13,789 bases of DNA, taken from positions 1 through 13,789 of the forward strand of contig CALVVH010000037.1 of assembly GCA_944363805.1 (NCBI GenBank), written 5' to 3'. Both the position numbers and the translations under genes were made by a program. Shown here in pieces: positions 7,326-13,789 of the stretch (position 1 is its first letter; each line of letters starts with the position of its first letter). The notes under the pieces were generated by a model. It saw only the letters and a program-made list of their open reading frames with translations, did no database searches and was not told the DNA's origin. This DNA is from an uncultured Bacilli bacterium. GTDB lineage: Bacteria > Bacillota_I > Bacilli_A > RF39 > UBA660.

Positions 7326-8356
7326 AAGTTGGCTTAGCTTTAGCTGGTGGGGGTGTGCGTGGTGCTTATCAAATTGGAGTGTATCAAGCATTAAAGAAAC
7401 AACACATTAGAATCGATGGCTTTGTGGGAACAAGTATCGGTTCTTTTAATGCAGCAATGTTAGCATCAGGAAGAGATAAAGAACTTCTTAAATTTTGGCA
7501 AAATATCAATGTAGGAGCTATTTTGGGACTTACTGATGAATTGATGACGGAATTGCAAGAAAAGAAAATGGATTGGGCTTTAGTTAAAGAAGGATTTAAG
7601 AATTTTAAAAATATCTTTTATAATAAGGGACTTAGTACGAGTGGATTAAAAAAGATATTAGAAAACTTGGATATTGCTAAGACTTTATATAAAAGTAAGA
7701 AAGATTATGGTTTAGTTACAGTACGATTTAATGATTTTAAGCCTCTTTATTTGTTTAAAGAAGATATTTTACCGAAACTCTTAGATGAATATATTTTGGC
7801 TAGTTGTTATTTGCCAATATTTAAATTGGAAAAGATAATCGACGGCAATTATTATTTGGATGGGGGATTTTATGATAATGTACCAGCGAATGCTTTACTT
7901 AGAATAGGGTATGATAAAGTATATACTGTCGATTTAGAAGCTATTGGGATAAAAAGAGATTATTTAGATAAGAAAAAGATTATTGAAATTAAACCATCAC
8001 GAAATTTGGGAAGTATTCTAAATTATGATTTAAATAAAATAAATGATAATATTAAATTAGGATATTATGATACTTTAAAGATAATTAAAAAATTGGATGG
8101 TTATCGGTATATATTTAAAGTAAGAGGGAAATGGTATTATAAGTGGTTAGTTCGGAAGGTTAGAAAAAAAACTTTGGAAGAAATGCAAAAATTCTTTCGG
8201 ACTAAAGATGAAAAGAAATTAGTTATTAAGGCCTTAGAGTATTTAATGCATCGAGAAGAATATAGTTATTATGAAGTTTATACAGTGGAAAAAGTAATTA
8301 GAAATATGCGAGGGAGAAAAAAATATGGAGTTTATAGATTTATAAATCAGTTGTAA
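7322..8356 (+). CDS. Patatin-like phospholipase (RssA/YlbK type)
   Basis: Predicted lipid acyl hydrolase of 344 residues. The patatin signature is complete: oxyanion loop GGGVRG (9-14), nucleophile elbow GTSIG with S39, and the Asp of the dyad in DGG (D180). The patatin domain covers about residues 1-205. A further 140 residues, rich in Lys, Tyr and Arg, form a C-terminal extension I cannot assign; its charge suggests a membrane- or nucleic-acid-facing surface, which is inference. There is no signal peptide, so it should be cytoplasmic. ATG 7322 overlaps the upstream TGA stop as ATGA, indicating translational coupling with the SDR gene. The last 30 bases of the gene contain an A7 run followed by another ATG in the +1 frame (8325) behind GAGGGAG. 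No clear terminator follows the gene. Confidence 0.88.
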   Translation: MKVGLALAGGGVRGAYQIGVYQALKKQHIRIDGFVGTSIGSFNAAMLASGRDKELLKFWQNINVGAILGLTDELMTELQEKKMDWALVKEGFKNFKNIFYNKGLSTSGLKKILENLDIAKTLYKSKKDYGLVTVRFNDFKPLYLFKEDILPKLLDEYILASCYLPIFKLEKIIDGNYYLDGGFYDNVPANALLRIGYDKVYTVDLEAIGIKRDYLDKKKIIEIKPSRNLGSILNYDLNKINDNIKLGYYDTLKIIKKLDGYRYIFKVRGKWYYKWLVRKVRKKTLEEMQKFFRTKDEKKLVIKALEYLMHREEYSYYEVYTVEKVIRNMRGRKKYGVYRFINQL

Positions 8357-8486
8357 TTATCAATTGCCTATTAATAAAGAAAATTATGCTTTTGTTACAA
8401 TCGAAGAAATGGTACAATTAAGAGGGGTTAATTTAGATTACGATACGACTTATTTTAATTTTTTATCTTATAGGAAATTGCTTTAA
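8325..8486 (+). pseudogene. Possible broken small ORF overlapping the patatin gene end
   Basis: An ATG at 8325, 8 nt after GAGGGAG, opens the +1 frame relative to patatin. It reads MEFIDL, meets TAA at 8343-8345, then stays open for 46 codons to TAA at 8484-8486. That stretch has a protein-like composition, with pieces such as NYQLPINKENYAFVTIEEMV and LRGVNLDYDTTYFNFL. A single-base change at codon 7 would give a 53-residue protein. It could be a gene killed by a nonsense mutation, a remnant, or chance. I do not recognise a family. Confidence 0.3.
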
Positions 8487-8501
8487 TTAATAAAAAGACA
8501 A

Positions 8502-8530
8502 TTGACATACATATGTTTGTTTGATATAAT
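8502..8530 (+). promoter_or_regulatory. Full-consensus sigma-A promoter of the yebC leader
   Basis: TTGACA (8502-8507), exactly 17 bp, then TATAAT (8525-8530), preceded by TGA so that it is also an extended -10. This is the best promoter in the window. Transcription would begin near 8537, about 220 nt before the yebC start codon. Confidence 0.9.
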
Positions 8531-8561
8531 TGATTTATCAACTAAAGGGGGTGAATAAAAT

Positions 8562-8618
8562 ATAGTTGAGATACTTAATAGTCTAAGTAATATTGTTAAC
8601 TTGATAAAAAAATTATAA
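8562..8618 (+). CDS. Putative 18-codon amphipathic leader peptide with ATA start
   Basis: A strong ribosome site, AAAGGGGGTG (8544-8553), follows the promoter, with 8 nt before an ATA codon (8562-8564). From there 18 codons run to TAA (8616-8618); after the first codon they read VEILNSLSNIVNLIKKL. Hydrophobic residues fall at positions 2, 4, 5, 8, 11, 12, 14, 15 and 18, the spacing of an amphipathic helix with a Lys-Lys-Leu end. No ATG, GTG or TTG exists at the right distance in this frame. It could be a non-canonically started toxin-like, modulin-like or regulatory peptide, a gene whose ATG has mutated, or not translated. Competing starts with the same site give only trivial frames: GTG 8551 (4 codons) and TTG 8567 (6 codons). 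Confidence 0.25.
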   Translation: MVEILNSLSNIVNLIKKL

Positions 8619-8639
8619 ATGATAGAACAAAAATAGTAG

Positions 8640-8742
8640 GGTGGCGACCATCCGAAGTTGGTCTATGGAGAGTCCACAGGATTCAGTGAAATAGAAATGC
8701 CTTGTAGTGATGCAAGGACGCCAAACTTGTTTGGCTTTTGTT
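8640..8742 (+). ncRNA. Structured leader RNA of yebC: candidate riboswitch or attenuator
   Basis: The leader folds into a compact multi-helix element. A closing helix pairs TGGCG (8642-8646) with CGCCA (8719-8723). Inside are ACCA (8647-8650) with TGGT (8659-8662); CTATGGA (8663-8669) with TCCACAG (8673-8679), one A-C mismatch; and CCTTGT (8700-8705) with GCAAGG (8712-8717), including a G-T pair. The 20 nt between the second and third inner hairpins are purine-rich and unpaired. The 3' strand of the closing helix overlaps the 5' arm of the terminator that follows, so the two cannot form together: a folded element would switch yebC on. I do not recognise the consensus of any riboswitch or r-protein leader class. 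AGGGTGG recalls the T-box, but ACC does not follow in the required spacing and Stem I is missing. Confidence 0.55.
8720..8742 (+). terminator. Conditional terminator before yebC
   Basis: GCCAAA (8720-8725) and TTTGGC (8730-8735) form a perfect 6-bp hairpin with loop CTTG, followed by TTTTGTT. It ends just before the yebC ribosome site and shares GCCA with the closing helix of the leader RNA. Readthrough is needed for yebC, so it should be regulated or partial. Confidence 0.6.
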
Positions 8743-8758
8743 CAAGGAGTGAAGAAAA

Positions 8759-9478
8759 ATGGGAAGAGCATATGAAGTTAGAAAAGCCAGTATTCAAAAG
8801 ACTGGAGCTGCAAAAGGAAAATTATATACGACTTTTGCAAAAGAAATATATTTGGCAGCAAAGAAGGGGAGTCCTAATCCGGATGCCAATGTGGTATTAA
8901 AAAGATTGATCGATAAGGCTAAAAAGCAACAAGTGCCTAATGATATTATCAATAGAGCAATAGATAAAGCTAAAGGTTTAGGACAAGATGAATATCATGA
9001 AGTTATGTATGAAGGATTTGGACCTGGAGCAGCAACTTTGATGATTAAGTGTTTAACTGATAATGTCAATAGAACTGTTGGCATGGTTAGAGCAGCTTTT
9101 AATAAGGTTAATAAAAGTTTGGGAGTAACTAATTCGGTTGCTTATAATTATGAACATTTAGGAATATTATCGTTTAAATATGATAATGAAGAAGCTGTAT
9201 TTGATGCTTTACTTAATGCTGGTATTGAAATAAATGATATTGAGAATGAAAATGGAGAAATAGTTTTATATCTTAGTCCGGGAGATGTCAATAAGGCTAA
9301 GGATGAGCTCGAAAAACTAATTCCTAATATCGAATATGATCTAGATGAAGTTGGTTATTATGCCAAAGAAAATATTACTTTAACTGGTGAAGATAAAGAA
9401 TTATTTGATCGTCTTTATAAATTACTTGATGATATTGAAGATGTATCTGAAATATATACTAATGTAAATATGGATTAA
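8759..9478 (+). CDS. yebC: YebC-family protein, YeeI/YebC2 type
   Basis: Cytoplasmic protein of 239 residues. YebC proteins were long annotated as transcription regulators; recent work on the YebC2 (YeeI) type in Firmicutes links them to ribosomes and relief of stalling at proline-rich sequences. The start MGRAYEVRKAS and the phrases FAKEIYLAAKKGSPNPDAN, LIDKAKKQQVPNDIINRAID and EVMYEGFGPGA follow the YeeI/YeeN form (MGRKW..., IYxAAKxGxPDPExN) rather than the MAGHSKW form. Length is as expected for the family. ATG 8759 is set by AAGGAG (8744-8749), 9 nt upstream. A structured leader with a conditional terminator precedes it, so expression is probably controlled by attenuation. The CPBP gene begins 2 bp after its stop, implying one operon. 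Which class of signal controls it is unknown. Confidence 0.93.
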   Translation: MGRAYEVRKASIQKTGAAKGKLYTTFAKEIYLAAKKGSPNPDANVVLKRLIDKAKKQQVPNDIINRAIDKAKGLGQDEYHEVMYEGFGPGAATLMIKCLTDNVNRTVGMVRAAFNKVNKSLGVTNSVAYNYEHLGILSFKYDNEEAVFDALLNAGIEINDIENENGEIVLYLSPGDVNKAKDELEKLIPNIEYDLDEVGYYAKENITLTGEDKELFDRLYKLLDDIEDVSEIYTNVNMD

Positions 9479-9480
9479 TT

Positions 9481-10860
9481 ATGGATAAGAAAACTTGGAA
9501 ATTAATTGCGATAATCTTTGTCAGTTTGTTGTTATTTTATGGAATATTACTGGTTTTTGGTGGTGATATTGCTGGACTTTTGTATCAAGCATTATTTTAT
9601 GGCAAATATAATACAATGTTTATTTCAGAAATAGTTTTGTTAATTTTTGCTTTGGTAATGCTAGCAGTAAGAAAGAGACTCAATATTTTAAAATCACATG
9701 GTAAATCAATTGTTTATGGCATTAAAAGAGGAATTCCGATATTTGTTGTCAGTTTTATTAGTTTAATTAGTAGCATAATAGGAATAATGGGAGAAAAATT
9801 AAATGTTCCTAACTTAATTAGCTTAATTATTCTAGCAGTTACTATTGGCATGGCTGAAGAATTTTTCTTTCGAGGACTTATTCAAAGTGAAATAGTCGAT
9901 GTTTATGGTAAGAATAGGAAACAGGTTATTATATCTGTGGTTGTAAGTGGAGTAATTTTTGGCTTAGTTCATTTATCTAATGCGTTAAGTGGGCAAGATA
10001 TTATTACAACTTTTATGCAAGTATTACAAGCATCTAGTTTAGGGATACTTTTAGGTTCTATCTATTTTATAACCAAAAATATATGGTCAGTGGTATTCTT
10101 GCATGCGTTTTATGATTTTGCTATCATGCTAGGGGAAGTGAATAGTTATAAGGATTGTATCAATAGTACAGATATATCGACGGTTATGTTAATATTTACC
10201 TTAGTTGCATCTTTAGTTTATGTAGTAATCTATTTAGTTGGGGCTTATCTTAACTTGCAAAAAAGACATGTAAATGAATATATCAAAGAAGAAGTAACTG
10301 ATGAAATAATAGTTAAAGATAGGGAAAATGCTACGAGGGCTAAGAAACTTGTTGTTGTAGTAATTGTTCTTTTGTTTTTGGTATCGCCTTTGATTCCAGC
10401 AGATGAAGTGAATGAGTATCAAATTTGTTATACTTATGAAAAGGTAGATATAAATGGTGAAGTTAATTTTGCACTCGATGATGAATTTGTTTTAAATGAT
10501 GTAAAATTATATGTCGATGATCATAATTTAGTTATGGAAAGTATCGATGGAGAAAATAAGACGGTTATTGAAACACTTGAAGATGATATATATGATATCT
10601 ATGTTTATGAGATGGATAATAATTATCATATTTTACTTAATGCTAATGAAATCCTATATTATGGAGTAGTAAGTAAAGATAGTGTTGCTATTACAAGCGA
10701 ATTTACAAGTATTTTAATTAATAGTTTTCAAAAATATGATGTACCAGAAATTATGGATATGGGTAAACTAGAAAGCAATGATGGAGTGTATCCACTTGTA
10801 AAAAGTTATGTAAGTGACTACTTTATTATAAAAGATAATGCAGTGATGGTAATTGAGTAA
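9481..10860 (+). CDS. CPBP-family intramembrane metalloprotease with extra C-terminal outer domain
   Basis: Membrane protein of 459 residues of the CPBP/Abi (CAAX protease and bacteriocin-processing) family. Motif 1 is EEFFFRG (E126, E127, R131), motif 2 is GLVHLSN (H164), and motif 3 is HAFYDF (H208, D212): the expected glutamates and histidines of the intramembrane metal site are present. Eight helices precede residue 258; a charged cytoplasmic stretch (about 259-288) and a ninth helix (about 289-304) then lead to a 150-residue acidic, beta-rich domain predicted to lie outside. That domain is not part of the normal family and I do not recognise it. The gene starts 2 bp after yebC with no good ribosome site, so translation probably depends on yebC. 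A terminator follows. Substrates are unknown; immunity or processing of surface peptides is a family-level possibility. Confidence 0.85.
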   Translation: MDKKTWKLIAIIFVSLLLFYGILLVFGGDIAGLLYQALFYGKYNTMFISEIVLLIFALVMLAVRKRLNILKSHGKSIVYGIKRGIPIFVVSFISLISSIIGIMGEKLNVPNLISLIILAVTIGMAEEFFFRGLIQSEIVDVYGKNRKQVIISVVVSGVIFGLVHLSNALSGQDIITTFMQVLQASSLGILLGSIYFITKNIWSVVFLHAFYDFAIMLGEVNSYKDCINSTDISTVMLIFTLVASLVYVVIYLVGAYLNLQKRHVNEYIKEEVTDEIIVKDRENATRAKKLVVVVIVLLFLVSPLIPADEVNEYQICYTYEKVDINGEVNFALDDEFVLNDVKLYVDDHNLVMESIDGENKTVIETLEDDIYDIYVYEMDNNYHILLNANEILYYGVVSKDSVAITSEFTSILINSFQKYDVPEIMDMGKLESNDGVYPLVKSYVSDYFIIKDNAVMVIE

Positions 10861-10873
10861 GTAAAGTTTAGAG

Positions 10874-10898
10874 AAACGCTATAAATTGCGTTTTTTTT
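10874..10898 (+). terminator. Intrinsic terminator of the yebC-CPBP operon
   Basis: AAACGC (10874-10879) and GCGTTT (10888-10893) form a 6-bp hairpin with an 8-nt loop, and the 3' arm runs into eight T residues (10891-10898). Confidence 0.8.
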
Positions 10899-10963
10899 AT
10901 GTTGAAAAAGACATAAGACAGTGTAAATATGCTTAATAAATATATATAAATAATGATGGTTAG

Positions 10964-10972
10964 TGGTATAAT
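10964..10972 (+). promoter_or_regulatory. Extended -10 promoter of the LtaS-like gene
   Basis: TGG-TATAAT is a perfect extended -10 element with no recognisable -35. The ribosome site GGTGAG (10984-10989) and ATG 10995 follow, so the leader is very short. Confidence 0.65.
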
Positions 10973-10994
10973 AATTATGAATTGGTGAGATGTA

Positions 10995-12968
10995 ATGAAG
11001 AAGTACAAGCTAAAAAAATTTAACGTATTATTATTTACTTTTGTAATTCTAATGTTTTTAGAGTTATCTTTTAGAATATTAACAAATGTTACAATTTTTA
11101 ATATAAGTTTTTTGTATGTAATTTTATATAATATTTTTGCAGCATTACTAATTAGTTTTATAGCTACTTGGGGAAATGAAAAATTTAACAAAGTTATTTA
11201 TTATATAACAATTTTTATTGTATCTTTTATTTATGCACTTCAATTGTGTATTTATAAGATGTTTGGTTTTTATTTTGATTTGTCTTTACTCAGTGCAACG
11301 GATCAAGTTGCAAGCTTTGCTGGTGATGGTTTGAAGTTAATTTTAGAAAATATCTTGGGAGTTATATTATTATTTTTACCATTTATTTTATTGCTTATTT
11401 TTATTAAAAAAGTAGTTATTAATAAAAGTGAAATTAAATTTAATATTATTAAATTGATAGCATTAGTTTTAGTTTATCTTATTTTTATTGCATCACTATT
11501 TATAAATAGCGATGGTATCAATTCGGCGAATGATCTGTATTTTAATGTAAGTAATAATGAACTTAATATAAGAAAGTTTGGTGTTCTTAATGCTTTTAGA
11601 ATAGATATCAAAAGAAGTATTTTTGGCTTTGATGTAAAGTTAGATATTCCGGATGATTATGTTGATCCAGATGAAGATGAGGGTAAAGATAATGATGATG
11701 TAGATGAACCAGAGATAGTTTATGAATATAATAATTTGGATATCGATTTTGATTCTTTAATTGCTAGTGAAAGTAATAATACTATTAAGATGATGCATGA
11801 ATATTTTAAAAATGAAAGTGGCACATTACAAAATGAATATACGAAGTATTTTGAAGGTAAGAATTTGATTTTGTTTATGGCAGAAAGTTTTAATGAAATT
11901 GCTGTAAGAGAAGATTTAACACCTACTTTATATAAACTTGTCAATAGTGGTTTTAAATTTAATAATTTTTATACGCCGACGATAAGCAGTACAATTGGAG
12001 GAGAATTTCAAGAACTTACAGGTTTAGTGGCAGCATCTGGTTTCTTGTCACCTTGGAAGAGTGGAGAAAATTATTACCCATTTGGGGTAGCTACAGCATT
12101 CCAAAATAAAGGTTATAATACATATGCATATCATGATCACACTTATACTTTCCAAAGCAGACATAAGTATTTGGCAGCTTTAGGATTTGATAATTATATG
12201 GGATGTCGTAATGGTTTAGAAGAAAAAATTAACTGTAAGCAATGGCCAGAGAGCGATGTCGAAATGATTGAAGCAACATTCGATGATTATATTACAAGCG
12301 AAAATCCATTTATGGTTTATTATGTAACAGTAAGTGGTCATGGCGATTATGGTTTTGATTATAGTGCGATGGCTCGTAAACATAAAGATGAAGTAGCAGG
12401 TTTAAATATTAGTGAAAAACCATTATCTTATTTGGCAGCTCAAATAGAGCTCGATCAAGCGTTAGAATTGTTAATTAATAAGTTAGATGAAGCCGGTAAG
12501 CTTGAAGATACTGTCATTGCTTTAGTGGGAGATCATTATCCATATTATTTATCATTAGATGAAGTAAATGAAATTGCTAGTTATGAAAAAGATAGTGTTG
12601 TTGAAATAAATAGAAGTAACTTTATTTTATGGAATAGTGAAATGGAAACTGTCGAAATAGAAAAGGTCGGTAGTCAAATAGATGTGTTACCAACAATATA
12701 TAATTTGTTTGGCATAGAATATGATTCAAGACTTATTATAGGTAAGGATATACTTAGTACAGAACCAGGACTGGCTATATTTGGTAATTCTTCATGGGTA
12801 AGCGATAAAGGAACATATTTTGCTAGTAGTGGTGAATTTGTAAGCAAAGATGGTAGTGAAGTTGATGCCGATTATGTAAAATATATGAATAGTATAGTAA
12901 GTAATAAAATTACAATGAGTAGATATATTATGACAAATGATTACTATAGAAAGGTTTTAGGTGGATAG
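10995..12968 (+). CDS. LtaS-like membrane sulfatase (lipoteichoic acid synthase family)
   Basis: Polytopic enzyme of 657 residues of the LtaS/MdoB (alkaline phosphatase superfamily) type; characterised members polymerise glycerol phosphate from phosphatidylglycerol onto a lipid anchor on the outer face of the membrane. Five helices lie within residues 10-172. An acidic linker (about 217-240, rich in Asp and Glu) connects to the extracellular sulfatase domain (about 288-590). Visible active-site equivalents are the metal-binding Glu in MAESF (E297), the nucleophile Thr in STIGGEF (T333) and the Asp-His pair in VGDHYPYY (D513, H514). GGTGAG supports ATG 10995. The order of domains and the length match LtaS, but the Asp-rich linker is longer than usual. 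The asparagine synthetase gene begins 2 bp after the stop, suggesting co-transcription. Teichoic acid synthesis versus another phosphoglycerol transfer cannot be separated from sequence alone. Confidence 0.88.
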   Translation: MKKYKLKKFNVLLFTFVILMFLELSFRILTNVTIFNISFLYVILYNIFAALLISFIATWGNEKFNKVIYYITIFIVSFIYALQLCIYKMFGFYFDLSLLSATDQVASFAGDGLKLILENILGVILLFLPFILLLIFIKKVVINKSEIKFNIIKLIALVLVYLIFIASLFINSDGINSANDLYFNVSNNELNIRKFGVLNAFRIDIKRSIFGFDVKLDIPDDYVDPDEDEGKDNDDVDEPEIVYEYNNLDIDFDSLIASESNNTIKMMHEYFKNESGTLQNEYTKYFEGKNLILFMAESFNEIAVREDLTPTLYKLVNSGFKFNNFYTPTISSTIGGEFQELTGLVAASGFLSPWKSGENYYPFGVATAFQNKGYNTYAYHDHTYTFQSRHKYLAALGFDNYMGCRNGLEEKINCKQWPESDVEMIEATFDDYITSENPFMVYYVTVSGHGDYGFDYSAMARKHKDEVAGLNISEKPLSYLAAQIELDQALELLINKLDEAGKLEDTVIALVGDHYPYYLSLDEVNEIASYEKDSVVEINRSNFILWNSEMETVEIEKVGSQIDVLPTIYNLFGIEYDSRLIIGKDILSTEPGLAIFGNSSWVSDKGTYFASSGEFVSKDGSEVDADYVKYMNSIVSNKITMSRYIMTNDYYRKVLGG

Positions 12969-12970
12969 TA

Positions 12971-13789
12971 ATGTGTGGAATTGCAGGAATTGTAACTAAA
13001 AGAGAAAATAAAAAAGAAATAATTGAGATGATGAGCAAGAGAATAGAACATCGAGGTCCAGATGGAGAGGGATACTTCTTCGATGGGGATGTTGCTCTTG
13101 CTCACAGAAGGCTTTCAATAATCGATTTGTCGACGGGTAATCAACCGATGTTTAATGAAGATGATACTGTAGTAACTGTATATAATGGAGAAATATATAA
13201 TTATGTCGAACTTAGAGATGAGTTAGTTAAAGCTGGTCATAAATTTAAAACTAAAAGTGATACAGAAGTTTTAATACATGGATTTGAAGAGTGGCATACT
13301 GATTTACCAAGGCATTTAAGGGGAATGTTTGCTTTGGCAATATATGATAAGAAAAGCAATGAATTATTTTTAGCAAGAGATAATTTTGGAATAAAACCTC
13401 TTTATTATACAGTGATGGATGGAACTTTTATGTTTGCATCAGAAATTAAAGCTTTCTTAGATACTCCGGATTTTAAAAAAGAATTAAATGAAGATATTTT
13501 ACAGACTTATTTGGAATTTAGTTTTGTGCCGACGAATGAAACTTTCTTTAAAGGTGTGTATCGTTTGGATGCAGGATCTAGTTTGCTTTATAAAGCTGGG
13601 GATATAAAGATAGATAAATATTTTAAATTGGATTTTAAAGATAAAGAACAAACACTAGCTGAAGCAGTGGAAAGTATTAGTGAAGTAATGAAAGATTCAG
13701 TTAGTAGACACCTACTTAGTGATGTTGAAGTTGGTTCATTTTTATCAAGTGGAATAGATTCATCATATATTGTGTCTTTGGCGAAGCCT
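12971..13789 (+). CDS. asnB: Asparagine synthetase (glutamine-hydrolysing), 5' part
   Basis: The first 273 codons are present; the gene runs off the window. The enzyme makes asparagine from aspartate, ATP and glutamine. The N-terminal glutaminase (Ntn) domain begins with Met-Cys, so Cys2 is the nucleophile after Met removal, followed by RIEHRGPDGEG (24-34), RRLSIIDL (46-53), YNGEIYN (71-77) and SDTEVL (96-101). The ATP-pyrophosphatase domain starts near 230, with the PP-loop SSGIDSS (259-265). The ribosome site AGGTGG lies in the end of the LtaS-like gene, and the ATG is 2 bp after its stop. Related amidotransferases in surface-polymer clusters can amidate other substrates; with the 3' part missing, plain AsnB is the best call but not certain. 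Confidence 0.9.
   Translation, partial: MCGIAGIVTKRENKKEIIEMMSKRIEHRGPDGEGYFFDGDVALAHRRLSIIDLSTGNQPMFNEDDTVVTVYNGEIYNYVELRDELVKAGHKFKTKSDTEVLIHGFEEWHTDLPRHLRGMFALAIYDKKSNELFLARDNFGIKPLYYTVMDGTFMFASEIKAFLDTPDFKKELNEDILQTYLEFSFVPTNETFFKGVYRLDAGSSLLYKAGDIKIDKYFKLDFKDKEQTLAEAVESISEVMKDSVSRHLLSDVEVGSFLSSGIDSSYIVSLAKP

Noticed and set aside
8409..8486. Short gene starting at ATG 8409
   Set aside because: Only 25 codons with no convincing ribosome site; better explained as part of the broken frame from 8325.
8636..8656. AGGGTGG resembling a T-box antiterminator bulge
   Set aside because: The T-box needs AGGGTGGNACCGCG; here the bases run GGCGACC with an extra nucleotide, there is no Stem I or specifier loop, and the downstream gene is not an aminoacyl-tRNA synthetase or amino acid gene.
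8658..8900. 80-codon open frame starting in the yebC leader
   Set aside because: It overlaps the structured RNA and then runs out of frame inside yebC, with no ribosome site and no family-like sequence.
10868..11191. Minus-strand open frame of 107 codons
   Set aside because: It is antisense to the hydrophobic N-terminus of the LtaS-like gene and crosses its promoter and the upstream terminator; Phe/Ile/Leu-rich content is what AT-rich antisense gives.
1..13789. tRNA or rRNA genes, CRISPR arrays, insertion sequences, prophage attachment sites
   Set aside because: None seen: no cloverleaf, no regularly spaced repeats, no transposase or integrase-like reading frame.
1..13789. Recoding of TGA as tryptophan (Mycoplasma-type code)
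   Set aside because: All conserved tryptophans seen are TGG, and TGA ends the SDR gene exactly at the patatin start overlap.

Overview
The window looks like chromosomal DNA of a very AT-rich Firmicute (Bacillota), probably a Bacilli or Mollicutes-related lineage of the kind found among uncultured gut bacteria. This is inferred from low GC, Gram-positive families (an LtaS-type sulfatase, a YeeI/YebC2-type YebC, TasA/camelysin-like proteins with SipW-type signal peptides) and Firmicute-like Shine-Dalgarno sites. Tryptophan is encoded by TGG throughout and TGA is used as a stop (at 7323-7325), so the code is standard rather than the Mycoplasma code. All genes lie on the + strand.

Layout. (1) 1-1977: the translational GTPase gene typA with its own promoter, and a terminator that folds over its stop codon. 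(2) 2018-3451: a polytopic GT-C-like membrane protein with an extracytoplasmic C-terminal domain. (3) 3510-5624: two adjacent genes for exported proteins with SipW-type signal peptides. The first has added CnaB-like and LysM-like regions; the second appears highly expressed and ends at a clear terminator. (4) 5678-8356: a probable operon of a ZIP-like metal transporter, an NAD-binding SDR/epimerase-like protein and a patatin-like lipid hydrolase, the last two overlapping by four bases. Both the transporter and the SDR have substitutions at positions normally conserved for function. (5) 8325-8758: a region without an intact recognised gene, holding a broken small frame, a full-consensus promoter, a well-spaced ribosome site before an 18-codon amphipathic frame that would have to start at ATA, and a structured RNA whose closing helix competes with an intrinsic terminator. 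(6) 8759-10898: a yebC2-type gene and a CPBP-family membrane protease, then a terminator. (7) 10967-end: an LtaS-like sulfatase and the 5' part of an asparagine synthetase gene cut by the window edge.

Together the genes concern the cell surface (GT-C-like protein, TasA-like proteins, LtaS-like enzyme, CPBP protease), translation (TypA, YebC2) and metal and lipid metabolism. The most unusual element is the yebC leader. Most genes here have short leaders of roughly 10-30 nt behind an extended -10 box, whereas yebC sits behind about 220 nt of RNA driven by the best promoter in the window, with mutually exclusive terminator and anti-terminator pairings. It looks like a riboswitch or attenuator of a class I do not recognise, possibly combined with a tiny peptide.
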